From Patescibacteria group bacterium (GTDB taxonomy: Bacteria > Patescibacteriota > Microgenomatia > UBA1400 > PJMF01), in the NCBI GenBank assembly GCA_023382875.1, contig JAHDXH010000006.1, forward strand, positions 1 to 55,374: a stretch of DNA of 55,374 nucleotides, read 5' to 3'. The notes beneath the pieces were generated by a model. That model ran no database searches. It was not told the origin of the DNA and saw only the letters and a program-made list of their open reading frames with translations. Both the position numbers and the translations under genes were made by a program. Shown piece by piece: positions 23,603 to 31,465 of the stretch (the first letter of the stretch is position 1; each line of letters opens with the position of its first letter).

Positions 23603-24427
23603 ATGTGGCCAGTTATTTTTTCTCTCGGCAGATTTGAGTTAAGAACTCTGACAATTTTTACCTTTTTAGCTGTATTTTTTGCGAGCTATTTTTTTTGGCG
23701 ACGAGGTCGAGAAGAACATTATAGTGAAGAAAATTTATTCGATGGTTTTGTTTTGTCTGTTTTGTATGGTTCAATCTTTGGTCGGATTGGTTTCATTTTT
23801 TTTAACCTAGAAAATTTTGGTCTTAATCTTATTAAATGGCTTGATATTTTTGCTCATCCTGGAGTTAATAGTTTGATTTTTTTATTTGTGGCTGGCTTGC
23901 ATTTGTATCGCTATGCCCTAAAAAACAGGTGGGATGTTTTTGAAGTGATGGATTTTGCTGTTGGGTCATTGTGTTTGGGCTTATTTTTGAGTTGGTTGGG
24001 TTTGTTTTTTGATGGTACCAGCTTTGGTTTGGCGACCAATTTGCCAGTAGGTATGGTTTTTCCTGGTGTCTTTGACCGCCATCATCCGATCCAACTTTAT
24101 TACACGATTTTCTATTTTATTTTATTTGTTTACTTGACCAGAGTAGAGTACAAATATCGTACTTTCCTTTGGTATAGGTATGGCAAAAAAACTGCCCAAA
24201 CGGGGTTTTTGACGAGCGTATTTTTGATTTTTACTGGCGCATTTTCTTTTTTTGTTAATTTTTTCTCTTTTCCAAGTTTAGTATTTAATGGTTGGAGATT
24301 TGATTTTGTTTTATCACTAACGTTATTTATTTTTGGTTTAATTTTGATGGGTATTCGCTCTGGCAGGCTTTCAACAAAATTTTTAGGTCGCAGAAATAAA
24401 CACTTGTTGGAAACAATGAGGGTTTAA
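23603..24427 (+). CDS. lgt: prolipoprotein diacylglyceryl transferase-like protein
   Basis: This 274-residue integral membrane protein has seven or so helices. Lgt landmarks are YGSIFGRIGFIFFN (the Lgt signature region with the essential Arg), DFAVGSLCLGLFLSWLGLFFDG and HPIQLYY, equivalent to the usual HPsQLYE. Lgt transfers diacylglycerol to the lipobox cysteine of preprolipoproteins. The sequence is diverged, but the next gene is lspA, which acts on the product, and this supports the call. Confidence 0.85.
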   Translation: MWPVIFSLGRFELRTLTIFTFLAVFFASYFFWRRGREEHYSEENLFDGFVLSVLYGSIFGRIGFIFFNLENFGLNLIKWLDIFAHPGVNSLIFLFVAGLHLYRYALKNRWDVFEVMDFAVGSLCLGLFLSWLGLFFDGTSFGLATNLPVGMVFPGVFDRHHPIQLYYTIFYFILFVYLTRVEYKYRTFLWYRYGKKTAQTGFLTSVFLIFTGAFSFFVNFFSFPSLVFNGWRFDFVLSLTLFIFGLILMGIRSGRLSTKFLGRRNKHLLETMRV

Positions 24428-24430
24428 TTC

Positions 24431-24820
24431 ATGAAGATATTTTTTCTTTTGCTTGGTCTAGATCAATTAACCAAGTATTGGGCTACGAAAACTGACTTGG
24501 TTCACTATAACGAAGGTTTATCTTTTGGTTTGGGAAGTGGGGGAGTGCCGCTAATTTTTTTAATTTTGGGGTTTTTGTTGACCTTAATCTGGGTTTTTAG
24601 AAAAATTGATTTACCAAAATGGTTTGAAGTTTTATTTTTTGCTGGTGCCATTTCTAATCTGTTGGACAGATTTTTCTTTGCCGGTCAGGTTAGAGATTGG
24701 CTGCCAATTCCTGTCTTTAACCTCGTTAATAACTTGGCAGATTGGTACATTTTTAGTGCGGTGGCAATTTATGTATTAAAATACCTCTATGATGAATATC
24801 GAAAAAATTTACGAAGATGA
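24431..24820 (+). CDS. lspA: lipoprotein signal peptidase (signal peptidase II)
   Basis: The protein has 129 residues, shorter than the usual 150-170. It retains LDQLTKYWA near the N-terminus and the two catalytic aspartates in AISNLLDRFFFAGQVRDWL and NLADWYIF, with about four membrane helices. It cleaves the signal peptide of diacylglyceryl-modified prolipoproteins. The gene lies 3 nt after lgt and overlaps the next gene by about 30 nt. Confidence 0.92.
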   Translation: MKIFFLLLGLDQLTKYWATKTDLVHYNEGLSFGLGSGGVPLIFLILGFLLTLIWVFRKIDLPKWFEVLFFAGAISNLLDRFFFAGQVRDWLPIPVFNLVNNLADWYIFSAVAIYVLKYLYDEYRKNLRR

Positions 24821-25631
24821 CGATTTGTTGGTCATAAATAAACCAGCTGGAGTCGTGGTTAACGAAACCAAAACGTTGCCCAACCAAGAAACTATTCAAA
24901 GTTGGTTTTGGCAAACTTTGACTGATGAACAAAAAAAAGCAGCAGTTGAGCCAACCTTAATTCCCCAAGATTTCGATGAGACATATGGTGATCCACAAGC
25001 CATCTTTGCTGAGAGAAAAGGTATGGTTCACCGTCTTGATAAAGAAACTTCTGGGGTTTTGGTTTTGGCTAAAAACCCATCATCTTTAGTCAACTTATTG
25101 GATCAATTCAAAAAAAGAGTTACCCAAAAAAAATACTTGTGTTTGGTTCATGGTCGGTTTGGTGTAACTGAAGATCTGATTAGTTTTCCGATTATGAGAT
25201 CGACACAAGATAGAATGAAGTTCAGAGTTGATGTTGAGGGTAGGGAAGCAGTAACGGCTTACAAAGTCGTTGAATATTATGATGCTTTGGACATGAATAA
25301 TTTGAAAGAAGCTGGTGTTAGCGATGACGATCTCAAATCCATCAAAAAAAACAGTAATTCATATCAAGGATTTAGCTTAGTTGAGTGTTGGCCCAAAACT
25401 GGACGGACCCATCAAATCAGAGTTCACCTTAATCACATTAAACATCCTTTGGTTGGTGACAAGTTATACGTTGGAAAAAAGCGAAAAAAATTGGATGAAA
25501 TCTGGTGTAAGAGACATTTTTTGCACGCCAATGAGTTAACGCTTATTCATCCACGCACCAATGAAAAACTAACTTTAATTGCGCCTTTAACAGAAGAATT
25601 GCAAAGAATTCTTAATTTTTTCCAAAAATAA
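24789..25631 (+). CDS. RluA/RluD-family pseudouridine synthase
   Basis: The 280-residue product has the family core: YEDDDLLVINKPAGVVVN, the catalytic aspartate in MVHRLDKETSGVLVLAK, the YLCLVHGRF strand, and GRTHQIRVHLNHIKHPLVGDKLY. There is no N-terminal S4 domain. It converts uridine to pseudouridine in rRNA or tRNA; the target position cannot be told. The start overlaps lspA, with ATG 24789 or 24792. An insertion after HRLD (residues 150-195) is larger than usual. Confidence 0.92.
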   Translation: MMNIEKIYEDDDLLVINKPAGVVVNETKTLPNQETIQSWFWQTLTDEQKKAAVEPTLIPQDFDETYGDPQAIFAERKGMVHRLDKETSGVLVLAKNPSSLVNLLDQFKKRVTQKKYLCLVHGRFGVTEDLISFPIMRSTQDRMKFRVDVEGREAVTAYKVVEYYDALDMNNLKEAGVSDDDLKSIKKNSNSYQGFSLVECWPKTGRTHQIRVHLNHIKHPLVGDKLYVGKKRKKLDEIWCKRHFLHANELTLIHPRTNEKLTLIAPLTEELQRILNFFQK

Positions 25632-25651
25632 GTTATGGTTTAATAGGTGAC

Positions 25652-26872
25652 ATGTCACCAGAAAAACTAACCATTCGTGAAATGATTGCTGCTACTGGTT
25701 CTGAGCGTCGTCGTCGGATGATGGCAGAGCTAATGAAGTGGATTCAGGATTATGGTTACGTTGATTATGAAATTGTTGTTCATAACCTTTCTCCAGATAG
25801 AGACGCTGGTGTTGAGGAATCAGACTCTAGTGAGGCAACTGTGGTTGCGTGGGAGAAGGCGTTGGTGGTGGCTTTGTGTTTAGGCATCTTAGAAAAAGAT
25901 GATGTTCCTGAAGAATTGATGAATCAGTGGCAACATGTGATTAGAATCATTGGACCTAGTCAGCTGAGCGATGATCATAAGGAAGTTAAAACCACAATCT
26001 TTGGTGGTGACGTTGTGACTACGGTTAGAGGAGACCATGAGGGAGCAGAAGATAGAGAGTTGCTTAAAGTTGAGCGCGATTTGGCTGGTAAAAATCCAGA
26101 TGAACAAGCAGATATTTTAACCAAAGACAAAGCAGAAATTAAAAAACTTTATTGTTCTGCTAGCGGTTTTTTTGTGACTTACAATATTGGCATCGCTTTA
26201 CTTTCCAATGATGAAGTTGGTGATAAAAGAGGGGTTGTGGCTGGTTGGGAAGTGATGATTAAATTCAAGCCGTTGTCAGAAGAGATTATTGATAAAGCTT
26301 ATGAAATTACTCCAGAAGGTCAAAAAGTTGGCAGTGCTTTTCAAGTTGGTCCAAGAGTTGATTTAGCGAGCTTGGCTTCAACCAGAGATGCTGATGGCAA
26401 TTATCCTTACTTAGATAATGATTTTGGGGTGTGGGTCAAAAATGTTAATCAACCTGATGATCAACCAAAGCCTATTCAGGTGGAAGTGATGAAAGGATTG
26501 GTGGTTGGGGGTTTACTGCCACCACATTTGTGTTTAGAATTGCTAGCAGCGCTAGATAACCAAGTTCCAAAAGGTGAAAAACCCTTAGAGCCAGTTCAGA
26601 TTAAGCTAGATATCGACGCCGCATCAATGATAGAGCAATTTAAACCAGTTTTAGATAGTGTTCGCATCGAACAAGTTGGTGATTTTAAAGTTATTCAATT
26701 CCCTGATAAAAAAGACCCTAAGATTACTACTGGTATTTCCTTGGATGAAGAAGGTAAGTTGACTCACTTTGGTGAGTTGGGCTTGAAAGTGGCTATTTTG
26801 CGCCTAGTTGATGACGACGCCACTATGGCTGATGCAGCAATGAAATATTTGTTGAAGAAGCTAGGATTATAG
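25652..26872 (+). CDS. hypothetical protein, possible paralogue of 27051 product
   Basis: This 406-residue acidic soluble protein matches no family I know. Motif-like parts are the N-terminal ERRRRMMAELMKWIQDYGYVDYE, a central KKLYCSASGFFVTYNIGIALLS and a C-terminal VGGLLPPHLCLELLAALDN. The last two resemble VKWYCSDSFIIHWLIAFAIE and VDRVLPIAFMESLLNDE in the protein encoded at 27051, so the two may share an origin. TTTAAT (25639-25644) lies 7 nt before the ATG. Function unknown. Confidence 0.75.
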   Translation: MSPEKLTIREMIAATGSERRRRMMAELMKWIQDYGYVDYEIVVHNLSPDRDAGVEESDSSEATVVAWEKALVVALCLGILEKDDVPEELMNQWQHVIRIIGPSQLSDDHKEVKTTIFGGDVVTTVRGDHEGAEDRELLKVERDLAGKNPDEQADILTKDKAEIKKLYCSASGFFVTYNIGIALLSNDEVGDKRGVVAGWEVMIKFKPLSEEIIDKAYEITPEGQKVGSAFQVGPRVDLASLASTRDADGNYPYLDNDFGVWVKNVNQPDDQPKPIQVEVMKGLVVGGLLPPHLCLELLAALDNQVPKGEKPLEPVQIKLDIDAASMIEQFKPVLDSVRIEQVGDFKVIQFPDKKDPKITTGISLDEEGKLTHFGELGLKVAILRLVDDDATMADAAMKYLLKKLGL

Positions 26873-26889
26873 CCTATAACTTTTAGCTG

Positions 26890-26918
26890 TTGACAGTCTT
26901 TCAATTTTGTAGTTAAAT
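26890..26918 (+). promoter_or_regulatory. strong sigma-70-type promoter
   Basis: A perfect TTGACA (26890-26895), a 17-nt spacer and TTAAAT (26913-26918). It is the best -35 in the window and drives the structured leader that follows. Confidence 0.75.
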
Positions 26919-26924
26919 ATTCGG

Positions 26925-27040
26925 ATACTTAAAAAGTATGTAGCGGAAGCACCTAAATTGTTTTCGCTCCCAAGCAACAAACCGCCTCAAATAGAGGAGA
27001 GGAAAACCAAGTGAGCTGAAAATGAGCGGGTGTTTTTTTT
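26925..27040 (+). ncRNA. candidate structured leader RNA ending in a terminator
   Basis: From the predicted start near 26925, about 115 nt of RNA end in eight T (27033-27040), only 10 nt before ATG 27051. CACC (26950-26953) pairs with GGTG (27029-27032) and CGCTC (26965-26969) with GAGCG (27024-27028), closing a multi-branched domain. Inside, CCTC (26985-26988) and GAGG (26994-26997) form a small hairpin. This is the layout of an attenuator or riboswitch, or of a small RNA with read-through. I do not recognise a known class (it does not match SRP RNA or the common riboswitch cores). Confidence 0.45.
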
Positions 27041-27050
27041 ATTACCAAAA

Positions 27051-27809
27051 ATGAGTAAACTGCCTGAAAAAATCAATTCCTACACACCTATTTTAGGGAC
27101 TGCTAAAGAGCGTAATATCTCTACATTCCAAGAGCTTTATGGGCCAATTTTATCCGCAGATCCAGAAACACTGGGTGAAGTGTTTGAGGCAGAGCCAAGA
27201 GAAATTGATCCTACTGTTGCTGCTCGTTTCAAAACTAGAAGAATTTTGGAGGGTTACACAGTTCCTGAGGGTGAAAAGAAAGTCGCTTTGGGTGCAGATG
27301 TGGTTTTTGTTAATGGTAAGCGCCATTTAAAATCAGAAGCTTTGGGTGCTGATTTGGACATGGAAATCGAAGAGACAGTTAAATGGTACTGTAGTGACTC
27401 TTTTATTATTCACTGGTTAATTGCTTTTGCCATTGAAACAGATGATGGATTGAAAAGAATTACTGTTCTCGATGTAGAAGGTAATTATCACGAACCATTA
27501 AAAGAAGATGATGTTCGTCAAGCTTTTAATCAAAAAATTAACGCGAGAATTCCCTTAGTTGAAGCAGGAAGAAATGGTAAGGCAACTTTTACAGTTTCGA
27601 ACTCTTACCATGACGAAAAAGTAGATATTTCTCAAAAGTTGGCTGAGTTGCTGGTTGTAGATAGAGTTTTGCCAATTGCCTTTATGGAAAGCTTGCTTAA
27701 CGATGAAGCAATTCCAGTGGAGGGTTGGGAGTTTGTCTTGATAAAATTATTAGCTGACCAAAACGAGATCGCAGATTATAATGACAGCACTTATGACGGC
27801 ACTATCTGA
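27051..27809 (+). CDS. hypothetical protein behind a structured leader
   Basis: The 252-residue acidic soluble protein starts at ATG 27051; the frame remains open upstream into the leader's T-run, which is not coding. It has no signal peptide or recognisable domain. Segments VKWYCSDSFIIHWLIAFAIETDDG and VDRVLPIAFMESLLNDE resemble parts of the protein at 25652. It overlaps the next small gene by up to 29 nt. Function unknown. Confidence 0.75.
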   Translation: MSKLPEKINSYTPILGTAKERNISTFQELYGPILSADPETLGEVFEAEPREIDPTVAARFKTRRILEGYTVPEGEKKVALGADVVFVNGKRHLKSEALGADLDMEIEETVKWYCSDSFIIHWLIAFAIETDDGLKRITVLDVEGNYHEPLKEDDVRQAFNQKINARIPLVEAGRNGKATFTVSNSYHDEKVDISQKLAELLVVDRVLPIAFMESLLNDEAIPVEGWEFVLIKLLADQNEIADYNDSTYDGTI

Positions 27810-28032
27810 AAAATTAAGCGCAGTCCCAGAAGGTTACTTAGTTCACCAAAAAGGTGATCGTTTTGGCTTATATAAAGCTGGGGCAACCCCAGATGATGGC
27901 GAATGGTTGGTTTCAGCACCAGATGTTTACTTTGAACGTGAAATGAAGGGTTTACTAGGAATTTTTTTTGAGGAAAAACTGGTAGAAACTTTATATTTAC
28001 AGCTTCTTGAACTTTTCCAAAAAAAACAATAA
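27781..28032 (+). CDS. hypothetical small protein
   Basis: The protein has 83 residues from ATG 27781, overlapping the upstream gene by 29 nt; ATG 27793 is a plausible alternative, 10 nt after a TATAAT (27777-27782). The sequence VPEGYLVHQKGDRFGLYKAGATPDDGEWLVSAPDVYFE looks like a small beta-domain followed by an amphipathic helix. Its position suggests a partner of the 27051 product. Family not recognised. Confidence 0.65.
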   Translation: MTALMTALSEKLSAVPEGYLVHQKGDRFGLYKAGATPDDGEWLVSAPDVYFEREMKGLLGIFFEEKLVETLYLQLLELFQKKQ

Positions 28033-28054
28033 CCCACTGTTTGACGAGTGGGTT
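28019..28054 (-). terminator. intrinsic terminator for the minus-strand gene 28080-28328
   Basis: AACCCACT (28031-28038) pairs with AGTGGGTT (28047-28054). On the minus strand the stem is followed by a run of eight T within the end of the plus-strand gene. It may work poorly in the plus direction, where no T-run follows. Confidence 0.75.
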
Positions 28055-28079
28055 ATGCGCAAATGTGTAGAAGGCAATT

Positions 28080-28328
28080 TTACTTGCCGAGGCGGCGGCG
28101 GTAGTGAAAAACCACCCAGTAGCTTTTTAGGCTGAACAGTACCGTGCTGAGTCTTAGATATAAGTATATCCAAGCCAACAACAAGGCGATTGGTCCAGCC
28201 CAGATGTCGTACTCATCGAAGTAGAGGACGAGGTATGTTAGTCCGACCATAAATCCCAGCACCACCCACTGCCAAAGTTGTACTTTGGGGTGGAGAATGA
28301 CAGGTTGTGTTCTTTCTGCAGAATCCAA
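28080..28328 (-). CDS. hypothetical two-helix membrane protein
   Basis: The 82-residue product starts at TTG 28328 with AAGGAG six nt upstream. It has two membrane helices (LWQWVVLGFMVGLTYLVLYFD and AGPIALLLAWIYLYLRLSTVLF) and a strongly basic C-terminus (HYRRRLGK). The strong Shine-Dalgarno, TTG start and GC-richer 3' end resemble the genes of the 6.7-8.4 kb island. Function unknown. Confidence 0.65.
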   Translation of the reverse strand: MDSAERTQPVILHPKVQLWQWVVLGFMVGLTYLVLYFDEYDIWAGPIALLLAWIYLYLRLSTVLFSLKSYWVVFHYRRRLGK

Positions 28329-28423
28329 CTTTAACTCCTTATAGCTTCTTTTTCGCCGGTCCGATGTATTATAGGATAATATATTGATCTGTCAATTTTT
28401 TCTATCTTTGTTATACTTCACTC

Positions 28424-28471
28424 ATGCGAAAATCAACTTTAATTTTCCAGCTCGCATTTTCCTCACTTTAA
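28424..28471 (+). CDS. candidate leader peptide upstream of glyA
   Basis: TATACT (28412-28417) followed by 6 nt and an ATG opens a 15-codon frame, MRKSTLIFQLAFSSL, that ends at TAA 28469-28471. Three of the 15 codons are serine, including an adjacent pair. An 8-bp hairpin with a T-rich tail follows, then glyA, whose enzyme uses serine. This could be an attenuation leader, but such a short frame may also be chance. Confidence 0.3.
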   Translation: MRKSTLIFQLAFSSL

Positions 28472-28493
28472 TTGTCATTTGTGATTTTGTTTG

Positions 28494-28530
28494 CTACCTT
28501 TGACAAAAGGTAGGCTTTTATAATTTTTTA
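28494..28530 (+). terminator. hairpin before glyA, possible attenuator
   Basis: CTACCTTT (28494-28501) pairs perfectly with AAAGGTAG (28506-28513) around GACA, followed by a T-rich tract. It lies between the candidate leader peptide and glyA. A further -10 like hexamer TATTAT (28529-28534) lies 7 nt before glyA. Confidence 0.55.
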
Positions 28531-28541
28531 TTATTTTTAAT

Positions 28542-29858
28542 ATGTCAAAAGATCAAATTTTTGAATTAATAAACCAAGAGGAACAACGACAAAAAGAGAA
28601 AATCGGCTTGATCCCTTCGGAAAACACAGTTTCGGAAGCGGTGTCAGCAACTTTATCTAGTTGTTTGTCTAATAAATACTCTGAGGGTTATCCAGATCAT
28701 CGTTACTACGAGGGCAATCAAATTATTGACCAGATTGAAAAACTTGCTCAGGAGAGAATTAAAAAATTGTTTGCTGTACCTTATGTGAATGTTCAGCCCT
28801 ATTCTGGTTCGCCCGCTAATGCAGCGATTTATTTTGCTTTAATGCAACCCGGCGAAACTTTGTTGGGTTTAAAACTAACCCAGGGCGGCCATTTAACCCA
28901 CGGTCACCCTAAAGTTACCGCTTCAGGTCGTTTTTACAACTCCGTCCAATTTGGGTTGGATAGTAATGATCGCGTCAATTTTGAAGAAGTTAGAAAATTA
29001 GCTCATGAACATAAGCCTAAGGTTATCGTCGCTGGCAACACTGCCTATCCTTTCGAATTAGACTTTAAGAAATTCAGAGAAATTGCTGATGAAGTCGGAG
29101 CTTGGCTGGTGGCTGATATTTCTCATGTGACTGGTTTGGTGATTGGTGGTGAGCATCTTTCGCCAGTGCCGTATGCCGATGTCATTATGTCAACAACGCA
29201 TAAAACCTTCAGAGGCCCTCGTGGAGCTATGATTATGGTAACAAAGAGGGGATTAGAGCGTGATCCTGACCTAGGTAAAAAAATTGATTCAGCTATTATT
29301 CCTGGCCTTCAGGGTGGTCCACACAATGCTACTACCGCGGCTATAGCTGTCGCTGCTGGAGAAGCTACTACCAAGCAGTATTTGGCTTACACTAAACAAA
29401 TAAGAAAAAACGCTGACGCTTTAGCCGAAGAACTGAAAAAACAAGGTTTGAAGTTGGTGGGTGATGGCACTCAGACTCACTTAATGTTGATTGATTTAAC
29501 AGAGGTTGGATATGGCTTGGGTAAACAAGTGGCTTTTGCGATGGATGTGGCTGGTATTTATGCCAATTGTAATACTGTGCCCAAAGAAACTTGCTCGCCT
29601 TTTTATCCTTCTGGCATTCGTTTAGGAACCCCATTGGTCACTTCTAGGGGTATGAAAGAGTCAGAAATGAGAAAAATTGCTGCATGGATTGCTCGGGTTG
29701 TTGAACTTGTCAAAACTGAAGAGTTGCCTAAAGATAAAAAAACTCGAGCTTCTTTCATGCGTGATTTTGAGCAAAGAATGTTGGCTAACAAGCAGTTGTT
29801 AGAAATTTTTGAAGAAGTTAAAGCGTTAACTAAGAATTATCCTTTATTTTCTTGGTAG
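28542..29858 (+). CDS. glyA: serine hydroxymethyltransferase
   Basis: The product has 438 residues. PLP-binding Lys221 lies in STTHKTFRGPRGAM. Other family segments are IPSENTVSEAV, YEGNQIIDQIE, NVQPYSGSPANAAIY and PSGIRLGTPLVTSRG. It interconverts serine and glycine with tetrahydrofolate and so feeds one-carbon units to FolD, encoded 1.6 kb downstream. The last 22 nt overlap the 3' end of the minus-strand FkbM gene. Confidence 0.97.
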   Translation: MSKDQIFELINQEEQRQKEKIGLIPSENTVSEAVSATLSSCLSNKYSEGYPDHRYYEGNQIIDQIEKLAQERIKKLFAVPYVNVQPYSGSPANAAIYFALMQPGETLLGLKLTQGGHLTHGHPKVTASGRFYNSVQFGLDSNDRVNFEEVRKLAHEHKPKVIVAGNTAYPFELDFKKFREIADEVGAWLVADISHVTGLVIGGEHLSPVPYADVIMSTTHKTFRGPRGAMIMVTKRGLERDPDLGKKIDSAIIPGLQGGPHNATTAAIAVAAGEATTKQYLAYTKQIRKNADALAEELKKQGLKLVGDGTQTHLMLIDLTEVGYGLGKQVAFAMDVAGIYANCNTVPKETCSPFYPSGIRLGTPLVTSRGMKESEMRKIAAWIARVVELVKTEELPKDKKTRASFMRDFEQRMLANKQLLEIFEEVKALTKNYPLFSW

Positions 29859-30535
29859 GCATTGATCAAAACCATGCCAGTAGCTCTTTTGAGGGGAGTG
29901 AGTTTGCCTTTTTTGTAGAGTTCAACTTTGAAGCCAGTTTGTTCAAGTTGTTTGACTAGCTCTGACAAGTTTTGACTAGGCACTGGATGAAACTCACACA
30001 AAATTTGCTTGACTAAACTTAGTTTTGGCACAGCTTCTTTAAGAACCACTTGTTCGGCACCCTCGATATCAATTTTGAGTAAGTCGATTGGTTGATTGAT
30101 CAGCGAGCTTAAGGTTACAGCTCTGACTTCAACAGGAGTAGTAGTTTGTGATTTGGTCCAATTGCCTTCGATGACACCGGCAGTGGAATGCCAGTTATTA
30201 TTGCTATCGGTGTGAAGGGTGATTGTTCCAGGTTTGGCTGCTACAGCTAGTTCAAGTGCATTAGTGGTTGTCAAGTTATTTTCAAAAATATTTTGTTCAA
30301 GTAACTTGAAATTTTTGGCGATTGGTTCCACGGCCATAATCTGAGCGTGAGGATAATGTTTTTTAAAGTAGAGAGTCGCTAAACCAATGTTGGCACCGAT
30401 GTCTAAAATAACTGGATCAGGCCTGTCTGACTCAAAGTAATAAAGATCTTCAGTAAAGATCTCATTTTTTAAAACATGATATTCTTCTTGGTTGTCGAAA
30501 AAAACGCTGAAAGTTCCAAGTTTTGTTTTTTGCAT
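29837..30535 (-). CDS. FkbM family methyltransferase
   Basis: The 232-residue product contains SAM-binding VILDIGANIGLATLYFKKHYP, AVEPIAKNFKLLEQN and the FkbM hallmark LLKIDIEGAEQVVLKEA. Members methylate sugars, lipids or small molecules, often in glycan clusters; the substrate is unknown here. Convergent with glyA, with a 22-nt overlap of coding ends. Divergent from nfo. Confidence 0.9.
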   Translation of the reverse strand: MQKTKLGTFSVFFDNQEEYHVLKNEIFTEDLYYFESDRPDPVILDIGANIGLATLYFKKHYPHAQIMAVEPIAKNFKLLEQNIFENNLTTTNALELAVAAKPGTITLHTDSNNNWHSTAGVIEGNWTKSQTTTPVEVRAVTLSSLINQPIDLLKIDIEGAEQVVLKEAVPKLSLVKQILCEFHPVPSQNLSELVKQLEQTGFKVELYKKGKLTPLKRATGMVLINAYQENKG

Positions 30536-30574
30536 ATTTGGGTTAAGTTATTATAAAAGAGAAATAATAAAATT

Positions 30575-31426
30575 ATGACGAAAAAATTAATTGGTGGACA
30601 TGTTTCAACGGCGGGCGGTTTGCATTTGGCCGTAGAAAGAGCAAATGCTATCGGTGGCAACTGCGCTCAAATCTTTTCGGGTTCTCCTCGGATTTGGCAG
30701 CGTCAGTCGTTGGCTAAAGTTGAGACAAATAAATTGTTTTCAGAACAAGAAAAATATGGTGTTGAGAGAATCTATATTCATGCGCTTTATTTGACTAACT
30801 TAGCTACAGAAAATCCCGAATTAGCTACGAAGACAGTCAAAGCTTTGATTTATGATTTGAGCTTTGCAAGTCACATCAAAGCTTCGGGAGTAATTGTTCA
30901 TGTGGGCAGTCACCAAGGTCGGGGCTGGGATAGTGCAAAGGATATTATTGCTGAGCGTTTGACTGAGATTTTAAACAACACTCCCACTGACTCAGTTTTT
31001 CTCATCGAAAACTCTGCTGGTCAAAAAGGTAAGGTAAATAGCGAGCTGGCTGAAATTAGATGGCTGATGGACAAAGTTCAAAACCCACGTCTTGGTTGGT
31101 GTTTGGATACTTGTCATGCTTTTTCGGCTGGTTATGGATTGGCAAAAGCTCAGCCAGGAAAAGCGCTTCTGATTGACGAAATAGAAAAATATCAGCTTTG
31201 GGACAGTTTAAAGGTGATTCACGTCAATGAAAGCAAGGGTAAACAAGGTGGCGGCATTGATCGCCATGACAATTTAGGAATGGGGGAAATTGGCGACCAA
31301 GCTTTAAGAGAGTTGTTGACTAATAAAAAATTAGCTCACGTGCCATTGTTACTCGAAGTTCCCGGATTTGATGGCAATGGTCCTGACGCTGAAAACATTG
31401 AGTTGCTTAAAAAAATAGTTAGCTAG
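30575..31426 (+). CDS. nfo: endonuclease IV (AP endonuclease)
   Basis: The 283-residue product starts with IGGHVSTAGGLHLAVERANAIGGNCAQIFSGSPRIW. Metal ligands are visible in VIVHVGSHQGRG, LIENSAGQKGKV, WCLDTCHAFSAGY, IHVNESK and DRHDNLGMGEIG, ending in LLLEVPGF. It is a TIM-barrel three-zinc enzyme that cleaves DNA 5' of abasic sites in base excision repair. Confidence 0.96.
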   Translation: MTKKLIGGHVSTAGGLHLAVERANAIGGNCAQIFSGSPRIWQRQSLAKVETNKLFSEQEKYGVERIYIHALYLTNLATENPELATKTVKALIYDLSFASHIKASGVIVHVGSHQGRGWDSAKDIIAERLTEILNNTPTDSVFLIENSAGQKGKVNSELAEIRWLMDKVQNPRLGWCLDTCHAFSAGYGLAKAQPGKALLIDEIEKYQLWDSLKVIHVNESKGKQGGGIDRHDNLGMGEIGDQALRELLTNKKLAHVPLLLEVPGFDGNGPDAENIELLKKIVS

Positions 31427-31465
31427 ATTCTTTTTCCAGATATAAAGTGGTAAAATAACTGTCTT

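Noticed and set aside
26925-27040. Leader before 27051 considered as SRP RNA, 6S RNA or tmRNA
   Set aside because: It lacks the SRP loop pattern (GGAA loop with the flanking symmetric internal loop), has no tRNA-like ends as in tmRNA, and is too short and wrongly shaped for 6S. It is kept only as an unclassified structured leader.
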